DNA of 64,000 nucleotides from Azadirachta indica (GCA_022749755.1 CM040445.1:12669182-12733181), one strand, 5' to 3'; positions 41,177 to 55,468 are shown, counted from the first letter of the stretch. Numbers and translations are program-made. Notes: generated by a model from the letters alone, not told the origin.

Positions 41177-43312
41177 ATCATGATATGTAAATACGGATCA
41201 GGGCCGGAAGGCCTGCAACTAACCCAATTTCTAGCTGACAATTTCTTCACTCTCTATCTTTTGCCCCCTAATCTATGACATTTTCTGCCCCACCCCCCCG
41301 GCTAGTTGATACTCATCTCATAACCTACATTAACAAATATATATATATATTTATATAATATAATATATATACATACTCACATTTTGTTAACATACATGTC
41401 AAAATTATCAAGATTCAAAAATTTAAAATGTTGATTTAAATATTTCATATGTTCAAATTGTAATATTTGAGAGTCCATATTATGTTTCATATATTAACGA
41501 AATTTGGATATACATATAAAGTTGAGTTAAAACTAATTAAATTTTAAAATTGAGGTGATGTGGTCGAGAAATAAGAATTTCAATATTAGTAAAAAAAATT
41601 AGTGTTATTAAATACCTTTTTTAATTTTCATGTTAAAATTAAGTGGTAGATAGCAATAGCAAATATGTCCTAATTTTTATTTTTAAAAAAGTAAAATAAA
41701 AGCTTGCAAGGCAAGGAGGCCAATTTATTGAAATGAACATCAGAGGAAACTAAAAAACAAGTTGGGGTCTCGTCCCTAAGCTATCTTGTAATCCATATCT
41801 ACATGATTTCTATTTTTGTAAGAATTTTTAGAATTTTTGTCTTATAACTTAACATATAGCTACTATTATTATCCTTTAACTTACTTTAATATAATTTTTG
41901 TTTTAAAGATTTCGCACGCCCTAATTTTATTATGCCCGTATATATTAAATGCAAATTTAAAAAAAAAAATTTACTTTAAAATTAGTGTGAGAGGAGATCA
42001 ATTCTTTGGCATCTTTTTTCCACGACAAAAGACCAAATTAATTGAATTATCTTTTTGAAAAGAAAATCCTCGATCTCAAAACAATAATAATACGTCAAGA
42101 ATTGAGTTAATAAATTTGAGAAAATTTTTATTCAAATCTTCATTTTATATCATATTAAAAGTAATAATACTTCAATCCCAAACTTAACCTGTATTATCTA
42201 ATTTTTCTGAATTAATATTAATCTAATCTAATGATAAAAAAGTGAATATATATATATATGTAAATATACATACACTAACTAGCAAAGTACTAAAAACCGA
42301 TGATAGTTTTTAACCTTTATTCATAGCTAGCTTTAGCTGTATTCATAATGAGTATAAGTAATAGGCAATAGGAGAGTACAAGCCAGCCAAAAACAAGTTA
42401 GGTTAATGATGGCTTGTTGGATGAATCAAATTATTAAATGAATCACCGAAGCATCCCTTTTCTGCATTAATTCTTATTTATTTTTATTTTTTTTAAAAAA
42501 AAAAAGAATTAAAAGAGTATAATGATGCTAATTCACCCCTTTGTTATCATAATAGCCATGCATGCATGCATGCATGCAGGTTGCCCGTTAATTAATTGTT
42601 GCAATCCAATCCTTGTCATTTCCGTACCATTAATTATTCTTATTATAAATAATTGTTATTCTTAATTTCTTCATTATTGTTATTATTATTATTATTAATT
42701 TTCTTGTTTGTTTTTTATTTTTTGTTTTTGGGTAGGCTGGATTTTTGTTCGTTGTCCTTGTAATCAAGATTTCATTCGTTAATAAAAAGTATTACATCAT
42801 TACATATCTAATTATTCAATGAATACTTCGAATACGTGTACTTATAATAAAAAAGCATGTGATTTTATTAATATATATATTATTTAATTCCTATAATTCG
42901 CAATGATTTGATTTAACATTAGGGCCCTCTAAACCCCGAAATACTGAAAATAAAACTTACTCCTGAAATTATTGTCAAAGATCAAAAGTTGTAAATATTC
43001 TTAGATATATATATATATTAATAACCAAACTTTTAGATTTTTTTATTTTTTAAATTTGAAACTTTTTATACTGCTCTAAAAAACTTTACTAGTTAAAATA
43101 ATTAACACACACTTTTTTTTATGTCCTTATTTAATTAAATAGTATCTTTTAAGTATGTAAAATTTTTAATTTGTGCGTAGTAAAAGAAAATATATATATA
43201 TATATATATGTAAGCAAGTAAGTAACTAAGTATGTATGTATGTATGTACAAAAGACTACATTCTATAGTTTTTTTGTTAAACTCTAATTATATCATTCTT
43301 ACCTTATATTTA

Positions 43313-43735
43313 AGGTCTGTTTAGTATAATTTTTCAAATTAAATTTTTTATAGTAAAGTTTTTATTCATAAAACTTTTATAAGCAAAGTTTTTAATATAT
43401 AAGTTTATTAATCGTTTGATTGTTACAAATAATTTTTGAAAAAATTTGAGTAATTATTTTAATAAACAAATTTTTAATGTTTTATTTTAAAGAAATAATA
43501 TATAAATTTTAAAATAAAGTAAAAGTATTTTAATAATTTTATCTTTTAAAAAAAGTAGAAAAATTCTACTATTAAAAGACCAAATTTTAGACTTCTTTTA
43601 ATAAGAGAAAAATAGTTTTTTAATTTTTAAAAATTTTTCTCTAATATCAATTAAATGACATCTAAAATTTTAAAAAAAAATTTATCATTAAAAATTTTTT
43701 TTTTGTCCAATAAAAAAATTAAACCAAACAGGTAC
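43313..43735 (-). mobile_element. PIF/Harbinger-like MITE, copy B
   Basis: A 423-bp element flanked by TTA on both sides (43310-43312 and 43736-43738). Termini are AGGTCTGTTTAG on the left and, inverted, GTACCTGTTTGG on the right. Its reverse complement aligns along the whole length with 14764-15187. No coding capacity. Confidence 0.7.
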
Positions 43736-43959
43736 TTATTAAATTATATTTTTAACTCTCAAAATAATGAGTGCCAAATACATAAGTTATTCTTTAATAC
43801 TAAATAAAAATAGTTCCTTAAATATGATTTTTTTTATATTTATATCTTATGATTTCTATCAAAAAGTCATATACTTTTTTGAAATTTTTGTTAATAAAGT
43901 TTAAAGGTCAATTTGAGATTAATGTAGATTTTAAAAAAATTTGTTTATATGGTATTATA

Positions 43960-44440
43960 AAAATAATCAATTTTGAAGAGAATCAGTTTTAAAACAATTT
44001 TGTGTGTTTGGTAAATTTTATTATTAAAATATTATGGTAATCTTGATTACCAAAATGTACATAATAAATAATAATAAAAATAATATTAAATTTTAGTTAA
44101 GTGTATATATACACTACTTTAAAAATAATTTTTTAATTATATTTTCAAGAAAAAAGTAATAAGAAAAAAAATATTTTGATTTAATAATTTCATTTCCTAA
44201 TAAAAGTTCAAATTTAATAATTTATTTTAAAGTTACTTTTTAATAATTGTAATTTTAAATAGATATATTTGATATAATATTTACAAATAAAATTATTTTT
44301 TAAAAGTATATTTAAAAAAAAAATCTTTTTCTACTTTTTAAAATCTACTATAAAATGAGATAATTTTATCAAAAATGATTACAAAAATTTTTACTAAACA
44401 CTTAGAATAATTTTTAACTACTCAAAATCATTTTTATCTC
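43960..44440. mobile_element. Possible MITE with sub-terminal inverted repeats
   Basis: The left part (AATCAATTTTGAAGAG to TGTGTTTGGTAAATTTT, about 43967-44020) matches inversely with the right part (AAATTTTTACTAAACACTTAG to CAAAATCATTTTTATCTC). The interior is nearly pure A/T. The words TTTGGTAAA and TTTTGA are common in plant hAT/MITE ends. No target duplication was fixed. Confidence 0.4.
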
Positions 44441-45280
44441 TTTTACTTTTTTCTAAGAGAAAACTATATTGAGAGATAAAAAATAATTTTAGAATTAATT
44501 GGTAAATTATATAAAAGACAATTTTGGTTGTTCATTATTAACAATACCATGTGTAATTGGCTGTTCATTATTCTTAACAATACTATGTTTATTGCATGTT
44601 TGCAAGTCTAGGGCACAAAGACAATGACCGGCTCGTTCTTAATAAAATTTCTAATATTAATTTGTTCATTCATTCGCTTATTTTCAAAACACTTGTCACT
44701 TTTCTTAATTTATACCTCTAAAATATTTATGTGTAATAATAAATAATATAATCACTTGATGATTTTTAAAAGGATATATATATTTTGAATACTAGAAAGA
44801 TAAATAACTTCAAATAAGTAATTAACATCTAATTATGTTAATTGCGTATATAAATGTTGATATATGGAGAATTAAAGAGAAATAAATAAATATTTTAAAA
44901 TTTTAAAATAAAATATTAGAATAATTACGTAAGACAAAAAAGGACGTGGCCAGGAGTAAGCATTGAAAGGTAAGAGAGAAGTGGTGCTGCCCGGCACGTG
45001 CTCCAAGAAAAAGGCAAATGCGAAGCAAAGTAAAAAATTATATTTGTTGAAAAAAAAAAAAAGGCTCTCACTTTTTGGTTCTCTCATTTTCTCTTTTGTT
45101 TTAGTTATCGCCATGAAAGCCAACAGTAAATTTTCAAGAGGGAAGTTAGTTTTTTCTTTGAATGGTCTCTGCATAAATGGAAAGATGCTCCCTTTCTTCT
45201 TCTTCTGCCGCTGCTGCTGCTGTATAGTGGCCCTGATTCTGATGAAGAAAGAGAGAGGGCGGGAGAGAGGGCAAGCATGT

Positions 45281-45317
45281 GAATGAATGAATGAATGAAT
45301 GAATGAATGAATGAATG
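45281..45317 (+). repeat. (GAAT)n microsatellite
   Basis: About nine GAAT units, followed by imperfect ones to 45340. Confidence 0.9.
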
Positions 45318-45724
45318 GATGGGCGAGTGAATGAATGAGAGTTTGTTTGTGTCTGTGTGTTTGAAGCGTTGAGAGGACGTCGAGTGAATCTGTCATTTAA
45401 AACTCCTTACAACTATGGCACTGAAAAACATGGCGTTTTCGCATTTACATTTATGTGAAGAGACCAGAAAACCTGCAGCAGAAAAAAGGAAAGGATTTCT
45501 TTTCTTTCTTTTTCTTTCTTTCTCTCTCTTTCGTTCATAGATATATATGAATATGATAGATTGAAAGAAAGTTTAGGTTTTAAATATTGTTCAGAACTAT
45601 TCTTTAATGCTGAAGGGAACAGGTCAGGGTCACCTCCAATTTCTCTGACCTCTTTCAGACAAACAAAGATCTTCGAATAGTCCAAACAGATAATCCAACA
45701 CAACCAAAAGTTAGATGCAACAAC

Positions 45725-45755
<31 letters not shown>

Positions 45756-46067
45756 TTTTGTTGGCTCCCTTCACTCTTTTCTCTCCCCTCATTCAATGAA
45801 ATAGTCGCACAAACAACAGTAATTATTTTGCATCGGGATATGAAATACGGAGAGCTTTCATTAAACAAATTAACGAACAAAATATAACATCACACAATTT
45901 TTCCTGGGAGAGAAATCGATCGATCACTGATCACTCCATAATACTAATTACCAACGTGAGATAATCACAACACCAACTTGTTATATTAATATAAAAATTT
46001 AAAAAAAAAAAAAAAGAGGAAGGAGATAAGCATAATAACTTGGACCTAAAGAAGGGGTATCTTGATT

Positions 46068-48296
46068 TTAATTTGAAGGGTTAATGGTTTTTGCAAGACG
46101 ACTATTTCGATGATTGTCGTTGTTTACTTCACCTTCTGTTGTTGTTGTTGCAGACGACATGTAACTCAAAACCAGAGAGTTCTCGTCCGGAGGAATTCTT
46201 GCCTGAAAATGTTGTTTGCAAGCATGGCAAGTGATTCGCAGAATAGTAGAATTGATTTGTTTTATTGCATGCTCTTTTAGAGCTTGAGCTTTGTCTAACT
46301 CAGCTTGTGCTTGCTGCCTAATTCTCTTGGCATTGGCAAATTCTTGTTCAGCTAATTCAGTCTGTCTTTTCGCGGCTAGTCTCGCCTCTTCTGCGTAAGC
46401 TTTCTCAGCCATAGCCAGCCTTAACTGCTCGCGTGCTTGTTCTTTGAGCCTCGACGCAACAACCCCTGGTTTCTCATTAGTGCTGCTTTCTTTGGGAGAA
46501 TTCTTCTCTGCATCTTTTTTCGCGTACGAGATGTTTGAATCATTTTTCTCGCTGAAATCAGATGACCCAATTGAGAGCTGCAACTGAGTAGAATGATTTT
46601 CATCTCTCTTAGGAGAAACCGAGACATCAATGGGATTTGATATTGTTGATAGCTGAAGCTCCAAATTGTGATAGTTAGCATTTCTCGACGACTTTTCTTC
46701 TGTATGAGTCAGGAACATAGCGTCAATTGTTGGCTTTGGGATCATCAAATTAGGCCAAGGAGATGTGGTGAAATTCGTTTCACTCGACGGGCTTGGACTC
46801 GACGCGGTTCTCGACAAACAAGCGGGCTGTAAACCTTGCGGCTCTGAGCGGAGACGTCCCATACTACAAGCATCTTGGTGTTCAATGAAACTCTCAACTC
46901 TATGAAAAAAAATGGAAAAAATGAAACATTAAAAAACAATTAGAGCGTTACATGTAAGGGTATAAAACAGCTGTACTTGTAATATATGATTCTATGTAGC
47001 ACAAAAGCAGAACAAAGAAATATTCAAAATGGATTGATCTAGGTGTCCTTATCGATGAAGATGAGCATCATAAACAGGAGAAGCAGAAGATCAAGTCATC
47101 TATACATCAAATAAATATTTAAAAAAAAAAAAGATTATAATAAATACTTTGAAAAGAGATTGACCGAAAAAATCAATAAAGTTATTAACAGTAAGTGGAG
47201 AACTAATCATTCAAGACACACAGTTCATTACATTTACACCTGTAAGATTGTTAAAAGAAAAGGGCAAAAAAAAATCAATGTCGCAAATGAGGGACTGTTT
47301 TCCGTTATGAGTACTCTGATTAAATGCAATATGAAAAATTAATTTTTGGGAACCGTGTTCAACTATCAATAAACACGATTAAAGTTTTACAAGTCAAAAT
47401 CTTAGTATATGTATATATATTTATTTATATTTATATTTTCTCAACCCTTTTTGCTTTTCCTTCGTTCGCTTTATTCGAGCTAATGGAAACCAATTATGAT
47501 CATGAGGTTTGAATTGATAAGAAGAAAGAAAAAAAATTTAAAAATTTTTGGGGGTAAGAAGATTGGTAAACCCAATTATAGCTTATACTTGAAAATTTAT
47601 TAAATCAATGGACATAAAGTGTATGTCAAAGGAAAAAAGGAAAATATGAATTAACCTTGAGAAAACTCGACCACAATCACAAGAATGTCCACGAGTGCCA
47701 CAGGTTTTAAGATGAGCTTTGTAATCTGATTGAACTGCATAGCCTTTTGAGCACTTTTCACAAACCCATTGCTTGTGGTTGCTGTGCTTTCTACGGAAGT
47801 GCTTCTTGATCCCTACCAAATCTCCGAGCGCGTGGCACGGGTCATGGTGCAAGCAGCTTGGCTCAGGGCACACGAACACGCGCTTCCGAACCACCGGCGT
47901 CTCTCTTTTCAGCAGCTTCCAGGGAACCTTATGCCGCCGTCTGTGCATCTGTAGGTTTTGGTCTCGCTGAAATCCCTGGTTGCAGATCTCGCACACGTAA
48001 CGATCCGATTCCAGTAGCGTTTTCGGAGATAGGGAAACCACTTCGGCATCTGGATCTACACACACATAACAAATTAACCCAAAACAAGAAGCCCTCGGAC
48101 ATAAACGTACATATTACATATTATATATGTATATACATACATATACAAGAAGAGTAGAAAAGAGGAAATAAAGAGAAATGAAACCTGGAGTTCCCGCAGG
48201 TCTCCGCTTTCTTTTGTTATTGTTATTTCCATTTTCCAAGCAAGAAAAAGGCTCCGAAGAAGGAATAACTACAGAAGCTGAATTATTGGCTAACAT
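46068..48296 (-). CDS. INDETERMINATE DOMAIN zinc-finger factor, SGR5/IDD15 type
   Basis: Exons 48296-48185, 48055-47656 and 46899-46068 join in frame to give 447 aa. IDD proteins are plant nuclear transcription factors; SGR5/IDD15 acts in shoot gravitropism together with IDD14 and IDD16. A nuclear-signal-like KRKRRPAGTPDPDAEV opens the ID domain. Four fingers follow: C2H2 (C59, C62, H75, H79), C2H2 (C100, C105, H123, H128), C2HC (C136, C139, H152, C156) and C2HC (C163, C165, H178, C182). The second intron falls between GRVFSR and VESFIEHQ. About residues 330-395 form a charged Ala-rich helix likely to be a coiled coil, a feature of the IDD14/15/16 branch, followed by CHACKQHFQARI. Length is close to the ~446 aa I recall for Arabidopsis SGR5. 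Confidence 0.95.
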
Positions 48297-51200
48297 GGAG
48301 ATTATTATCCTTCGCTTGGAAGATTGATCAGAAGGTATATAACATAACTATAAGCATGAGGGATAATAATGATAAGTAGTAGCCATAGGCAGGAGAAAAG
48401 AGGAGTAAGGGTAGAGAGAATTAATTAAGAACATGAGGAAGCTGAGAAAGGAAAAGGTAGCAAGCTATGCTATGTGTTCTATCTATCTTTCGGTTTGATG
48501 ATCAGCTTTAAACTTTGATCAGCTTTTGCTTATTTATCAGCTTTTTTTTTTTTTATTTGTTTTGGCTGTGAGGTTTGGCAAGCCCTCTATCTTCATGTCC
48601 AGGTATTTGTTTGAAGAGTGTCCTAAATAAACTTGTTCAAAAGGGGGGAAGAGAGAGAAGAGAGAAAGAGAGAGAGCCAATCACAATGCTCGAAACCTGA
48701 TCCCACAAGCACAGAAGAAATGGGCCAGAATGAAAAAAACATCCCCCTCGCTAAGAAACAAAATACTCTTAATTATTATTATTATTATTTTTATTACTAT
48801 TATTATTATTCATCTCTCCCATACAGTACAATACATACAATAGACCTGTAAATTTTATTAATTCTTATTTATTTATTTATTATTACTGTTATTTTGCATG
48901 CACAAGCTCACAACCCATTGCCCCTACCTCCTGCATTTATATATGCACACACACGTAATGTAAATTTTAAGCTATCTCTTCGAATCACAAAACCCGTTTT
49001 CATCAATAAGTTAAATTACCGAGATATCCTTCATCGATGGTTAAATTAATTGTGAAGCAGTGGCTATAAAGCAAACCGAAGATCTGAGGTCACATTCAAG
49101 GGTATAACAGTCAATAAAAAAATACCGCAGTTTTTCTTTAATTGGGTACGTACTATTGGCTTTATTAACATTAATTGAATCGTGTTTGATCTATGGACTA
49201 TGGAGAAGTTCACAAATATTCTTGATTTTAATTGGCCCAAAAATGTACCAGAATCAGAACGAATGAATATATAAGCTTATATACAACTATTATTATTATT
49301 ATTATTATTTTGCTTCATTAGATTATTGGCCATGAAATACTAAATTAATAATAATGCATCATAGTCGAATCCTACACGAAACGAAAAGGGAGATTAAGGG
49401 ATGAGGAATCGATTAATTAATTATTTAATTAAAATTAGGCAGGTTCATTGTTTATTGGGATACGATACAATAATAAACTTGTGTAGTTTGTTTTCGTTAT
49501 TTTTTCTCAAAAATACACAGAAAGAGAATCAAAGGATTAACTAAGAATATTAAGCCTTATATATTCTTCTTGTATTACTAACGAATTTGCTATTTGCCAC
49601 TAATTATTTATTTTCTACACAACTTTCCTTCTTTGTTTTTCGCTTTCTTTGAGGGAAAAAAAAAAGAAATAAGGTCCATGCAAAAATTATGTTATTAATA
49701 ATAATTATTATTGTTAAAATTAGGGAATTCAATCTTAGTTAATTTCTTAAATCCACCCCGTAATATATAAAAAGAAGTATGAATCTATATATATTATCAA
49801 AAATAGTAAGAAACTAATGTTACGATTTGATTATATATATTAACTATAAATTAATTAACTCTTAATTTTTTTGGTAATTATGCTTTTGATCTTAACAAAA
49901 TAAACAGTTTTGGATAATTTTAATTGTTGTATTTCAAAAAACGAATCTCAGTTGTTTTGAATATATATTTCACCAAAATGGAAGCACTAAAAGCACTAAG
50001 CACATATTTTTGTTTCTCTTAATTAATTCCGAATAATAATATTCATGTCCCCAATATATATATATATATATATAAGCACAAGTTATAAATTTAGATATTT
50101 ATTTTATTTAATTATTGTATATAAATATATAATATTTATGTTGACACGTATCACAAAACGGAATATACCAGATCAATGGAGAACTACAGATCTGGCGTAT
50201 CTTTCCAATGTACTTCCCAACTCAATTACGTTCGCTGAACTTGTCCTCTTTCATCACAGCCGTCGGTTTGCTTTGATAATCTTGTTTTGGATAGTATTTT
50301 AATCAACCTCGATTATATATATATTTTTTGTTAACAATAATATATATTACGAATATCAACTTTATTAAAATAAATATAAATATAAATTGGATGTTTTTTC
50401 AAATCAAACTTAGGGAATATCTTTTACTTATATCATGCTTGTGCAAATCTAACAACGTCCGAATTTTCAAAATTATTATTAATTTTTTATTATTTGCTAA
50501 AAAATCATTAATTAAAATCCTGTTTTAAAAGATTAAAAATTTATTATTTAATCAAATAATTGCAACTTGAAGTAATTATTTGGAATATCTAATATTTTGT
50601 TGGTTTTAAAATTTGGGTTGAGTATTCACAAACATATGCCACATTAAACGGCTGAGATTGAATCATAAGTCTTTACAGTACGGTAGTAGAGTGGAGCAGC
50701 GAAGCAGGGGATCATCTCTGGAAGATATGAAAGAATCTAAGAAAAGAGTGAACTCCGACACCAGAAATGTGGCCTCCTGTTTGGTGGCTGCCGGGTTGCA
50801 AAAGCGATGGGTCCCACTATATTCGTACGTCGGCATAATTTCACCACCTCACCCACAACATCCTCCCTCTCTCTTTTTATTTATTTATTTATTTATATAA
50901 AAAGATTAATTACAATGAACGCTATCAAGTTCTCAATATAGAAAAAGTAAAAAATAATAAATAATTAAAAAATAGAGGAAACAAATCACAAGCCACGAAT
51001 TAATCACTCCCTCTCTCATGTTACTAAAGAAAGAACGCAGGCATCTTTCATCTTTAATTTTATTTTGGTTAAAATATTGAATTTTATATTTATAAAAGTT
51101 AAAGTATAAAATTTATATCTTTAACTTATGTAAAAAATAGAGTTAATATTACAAAATAATATATATTATGGTAAATAATAGAGTAATATGTTATTTATAG

Positions 51201-52148
51201 ACACTCGTAAAAATATTATATCATCTACTATATCTATTAAAATATATTAAAATTTTGTAAGAGATTATTTATTTAGTGCTAATTAACAGTCCCACATAAG
51301 TTTTAAATCAAAACGTATAAACATTTATTCATATATTTTGTTATGTATTTTAAAAGTGTTTATCAAATTTAATTAATATTAGAAGATTTTGAGACTAACT
51401 CACAATTTCATGTTAGATAAAATAAGACTCCGTTTGAATGGTATGATTTATAAATTTTTTGTCATATTATTTAATTTTAAAAAAATAGAAAGAATATAAA
51501 TATAAATGGGGGAGTAATAAATTAAAAAAAAGGGGGGTGGCGGGGGTTAAGTAAGGTAGAAAAGTATGATTAGATTCGGGATCGAGAAAGAGAGATGAGA
51601 TGGGGAAGATGATTACAAAGGACATTCACTTGTGAAGAGTGCATGTGTTTTGAGAATCCCAATTAGTATTATATTTACTCCCTAATTTCATCATCATCAT
51701 CATCACCCATTCCTTCCATTCCTTCTCCTCATGCTTACATATATAAACAAGTAATACTCAACTTGAGAGTTGAGACCACCCTTTTCTTTTTCTTTGTCTT
51801 TATTCTATTCCCTCCCATCACCCACACTCTCACACACACAAAAATAACAGAAGTAAATATAAATATAAATATATAAATTAAACATCAAATATGTGGTTAA
51901 AATAATTTGTTAATTTTTCCCTATTTTATTTTCGTTTTTATCAAAATATTAATTGTTTAAAATTAAGGTATTGTATGAGAAATTAAATAAAAAGTGAAAA
52001 ATGTGAGTAATTTTAATTAAAAATATTTATTTGTTTCTTTTATAGTAATTTTAAATATAGTTTAAATATCGAGAAAAAACCCAAAAATAGTAGAGAATCT
52101 TGATCTCCTTTTTTCATCATAATGTGCAAGCAAGAGAGTTTGTTCTCG

Positions 52149-52276
52149 GGTGACGTGGGTAATTAGCTTCCCACATTTCTTCTCGTATCTAGGGGTTGTG
52201 GAGTTTTGTGGTGGGTAAGTGGTTAAGTTGCCACGTGGAGGATGACCTGTCCGGAGTTGACCCGGTCAATGTTGAC
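52149..52276. promoter_or_regulatory. Cluster of G-box and W-box motifs
   Basis: CCACGTGG (52231-52238) is a perfect G-box palindrome. TTGACCCGGTCAA (52257-52269) is two W-box cores head to head, and TTGACTT follows at 52272. A TGACGTGG lies at about 52151. It is 3.9 kb upstream of the IDD start. Function is inferred only from motif density. Confidence 0.35.
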
Positions 52277-53073
52277 TTATCATTGGCAGCTATTGGGCTT
52301 GCTACTTATGGGGGGCTTTGGGCCAGTGTTTCCTTATCTAGTGTAATGACAAATTGGGTCATGGATTATGAGTCTTAATCCAGAAATGCACAATGTTATA
52401 TTATGTTATGTTATGTTATTATAATAAAATAATATTAAGTTAATGAATAATTGTTAAATTAAACTTAAACTTTTTTGGGCATAGTTTGAATAGTTTGAGA
52501 TACGCTTGACACTCTCGAAACATTCTCGAATTCGAGTAATAGTAAGTATTTGTAAATAGAATTGTACGAAAGAGAAATGAGAAGGGTATAAATGTAGCTA
52601 GTTAGGGTGCATTAATTTAGTTTATACAAACAAAGATGCTCCAATAATTTTTTTTTTTGGGTCAATGGGTTTAATTGGTTATGGACCCTTGGTGGCAGTA
52701 TATTCTGAAGAGTTTGTCCAATTGATAATTGTGAGAGTTATAATTACGAGAAACAATGTAGCAATAATAGACCGACGTAGCTAGATCTCCCTACAGAAGA
52801 ATATGTAAGATATTACGGCCCGCTGGCTTAATTTTCTTACTCGTACAATTGCAAAATTGCAGGTGACCCCAGCTCCAGCCCCCCTCTTATAGAAAGAGAA
52901 AGAGATAGAGATAGAAGGAACAAATTAATTAAAGCAAGCATGCAATATTATTCTCTCAATTCATCAAATGCTTGGTTGAAAAACGTACACATAATATAGG
53001 TACACAGTCAATATCAACAACAACAACAACAACAGCGCAACTGCTTGCGTTCATCATTTGATAACAATCAAAG

Positions 53074-53074
53074 G

Positions 53075-53105
<31 letters not shown>
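53074..53105. repeat. (TA)n microsatellite
   Basis: An uninterrupted run of about 15 AT units. Confidence 0.9.
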
Positions 53106-53109
<4 letters not shown>

Positions 53110-53871
53110 CATGATCATGTAGAGGACAAGAACATATAAATCTTACATAACATTAGTTAATGTTTTAATTAATATTTTTTTAACTTATTAGTTCATTTTA
53201 CGTATATAAGTTTTGAAATTAGTAATCTTGGGTAAGTTGATAGCATTTTGAGTTTAGAGAGAGCTAATTAAAATCTTTCTCGAAAGAAGTATATATTTAA
53301 TTTTGTTACTTCCAAATGAATAATCAATAATTATTGATTATTGTTAAATCTTCTATTCATATAAATAAATAAATGTGCATTTGCATTTCCATTTCCATTT
53401 GTGGTCCCTAGACTTACGTATATTTATATATCTTATCATAATCCATTAGATTCAGTACTGTTACATAAATATATATAATTCTTGTCCATAATGCATGGTT
53501 GTTTTCTAAATATAGTTACCATCTTTCTCTTTCTCATGGCCAATCAACCATGTCAATAAGTCAATTAATCAACCAAAAAATAAAAATGATAAGGTGTAAA
53601 TTGATTGTGTTATGTCAATTTGATTTAATAATAATATATATTATCTATTAATCTATCCCATCATGTATTGTATTGATTTTGCTTAATTTTATACTTTCTA
53701 ATTTTCAAAAAATTAATTAATTAATTAATTATCCATACTTTTATTTATATATAATCAGTCTAGTAAAATTTTAATTTATGTGTCGTGCTAATTTGTCTGA
53801 TACAAAATTTTAATTAATTAAATTTGTCTGATACATGTCATTATTGATTTCAGGTAAAAATCGGGACATTG

Positions 53872-53936
<65 letters not shown>
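53872..53936. repeat. Compound (TA)n(GA)n microsatellite
   Basis: About 13 TA units run directly into about 19 GA units. Confidence 0.95.
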
Positions 53937-53939
<3 letters not shown>

Positions 53940-55465
53940 CTGGGATTGCTACTGTTAATGGCCGTTAAAGATGAAGGAGGGGCTCAATTAATGAATGTGT
54001 ACAGTGAACGTGGGACCAAGAATGAAGCGATCTGAATCATGATGAAGAAGTGAATTGGACGGAATAGACGTTTGGGATGGAATACTTTTGACGGTCGGGT
54101 GATGATCAAACAGAGAAGGAGGGCGGTGGCCCCCACAACAAAATTCTCCAAAGCAATTTTCTAAGGAAACTTACATCCTTGGCTTCTTTATAATTCAGAA
54201 GTTTCCCTTGTCACTTTCGTACTCTACATGTAACTCCATCCAATTCCAACCCGTGAAATAATATAATTAATTATTTTGCTCTGCTCAATTAAAAATAATA
54301 TAATTAACTTGAGAAAATTACGTATACCATCGAATTAGGATTTTCTAAGGTTTTGATTCAAAAAAAAATACTCAAAATTTTCTCTTTTTTTCAAACATAT
54401 AATAATGAAGACTGACTTTTTGAATTGCAAAAGAAAAACGTTTTCGAATCCTAAACTTTCTAGGGTACTTGATCATAATTGATTCTATTCCTGAAAGATT
54501 TTTTTACTTTTTCTAAAAACTTTATGACGGATTTAGAAAAAGGAAAAAAAAAAAAAAAGTTACAAACTTAAATTTCAAGCATTTCCTTTCCTTGTCTAAG
54601 AATTAATTTCTAGTTTTCAAAATGATCATATATATGAGATAATTAAATAAAAGAAATATGATGGGAATAATTATTAATAAACACCTTTTTCATAACTTTT
54701 TGTAGTTTTTCTTCTGCTTGGAACACTAATTACATAGTTAAAAAAAATAAAAAAAGTTAAACAGGAGACATATTGTCAACAAAAGACATAATTATTATTG
54801 GCTCATGAAGAACTACATTATTATTACAATATATATATATATTTATATAGAGCCATATAGGAAACAGACATAAGCTATAAGCTAATTAATTATATGATTA
54901 ATTACTAATTATCATGAAAAGATTATGAGATAACTACAGAACTAATTAAGATTCTCTTTCAATTTCAATTCCTTTATCAAATAAATCATATATATCATCG
55001 ATGTTACAGCAACTATACTATATAATTTCTATTTTCTTTCTTATCACTCGGTTAAAAGAACATAGATATACGTAACATGGATAATAACATCCAGGTCTCT
55101 TATATTTTATATTTTTATGACTAAAGTATATAATTTATTTATTTATATTAAAGATATCCCTAACCCAGTAACCCTTATTGCTATTTTTATTTAAAAGCAA
55201 AGAATTATATTACTAATAAAATAAAGTGGGAGTGCAAGAGATATGCCCGACGACCTAAAATCAACGGTTAGGCAAATAAAAAATTAGGAACATTTGAGAG
55301 TTAAGAATCATGAATTCTTTTTAGTATTAAGTTATATATTTTAATATTATGATGGCTAAAATTTAATATTATAAAAATAATTTAGATCAAAACACATAAA
55401 TCTATAAACTATGTTCTTATTATTAATTAAAACACAAAAATCAGAAACCCATGTGTTAATGTAGC

Positions 55466-55468
<3 letters not shown>

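Larger units (their letters stand above)
37498..46067. other. 8.6-kb AT-rich gene-free region with transposon remnants
   Basis: Bounded by the ZF-HD promoter (divergent side) and the 3' end of the IDD gene. It contains the elements at 39406-39620, 43313-43735 and possibly 43960-44440, a tandem repeat at 40641-40717 and several microsatellites. Two GC-richer islands (41000-41280 and 44940-45300) have open frames of low-complexity sequence that match no family I know. The final part holds the IDD 3' UTR. Confidence 0.5.

Noticed and set aside
41185..41250. CLE-peptide-like stretch (CRPSGPDPYLH) on the minus strand
   Set aside because: There is no in-frame ATG before it (the frame would start at GTG just after a stop), no signal peptide, and the motif has an extra residue relative to CLE peptides. 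Probably chance.
44990..45010. GGCACGTGCTCCAAG, resembling a miR164 star arm
   Set aside because: No miR164 arm is found within a few hundred bases; the similarity comes from the GCACGTGC palindrome.
45413..45880. 155-codon open frame on the minus strand
   Set aside because: Composed largely of GA/CT tracts read as SLSLSL and ERERKKEKER; no family resemblance.
50658..50900. 80-codon plus-strand frame in a GC-richer island
   Set aside because: Ends in simple repeat, no domain, no splice partner.
51290..51302. GTCCCACAT, like the upstream element of plant snRNA promoters
   Set aside because: No correctly spaced TATA and no snRNA sequence downstream.
52196..52378. 60-codon frame MWSFVVGKWLSC...
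   Set aside because: No similarity to a known family, no neighbouring exons; the island is better explained by motif content.
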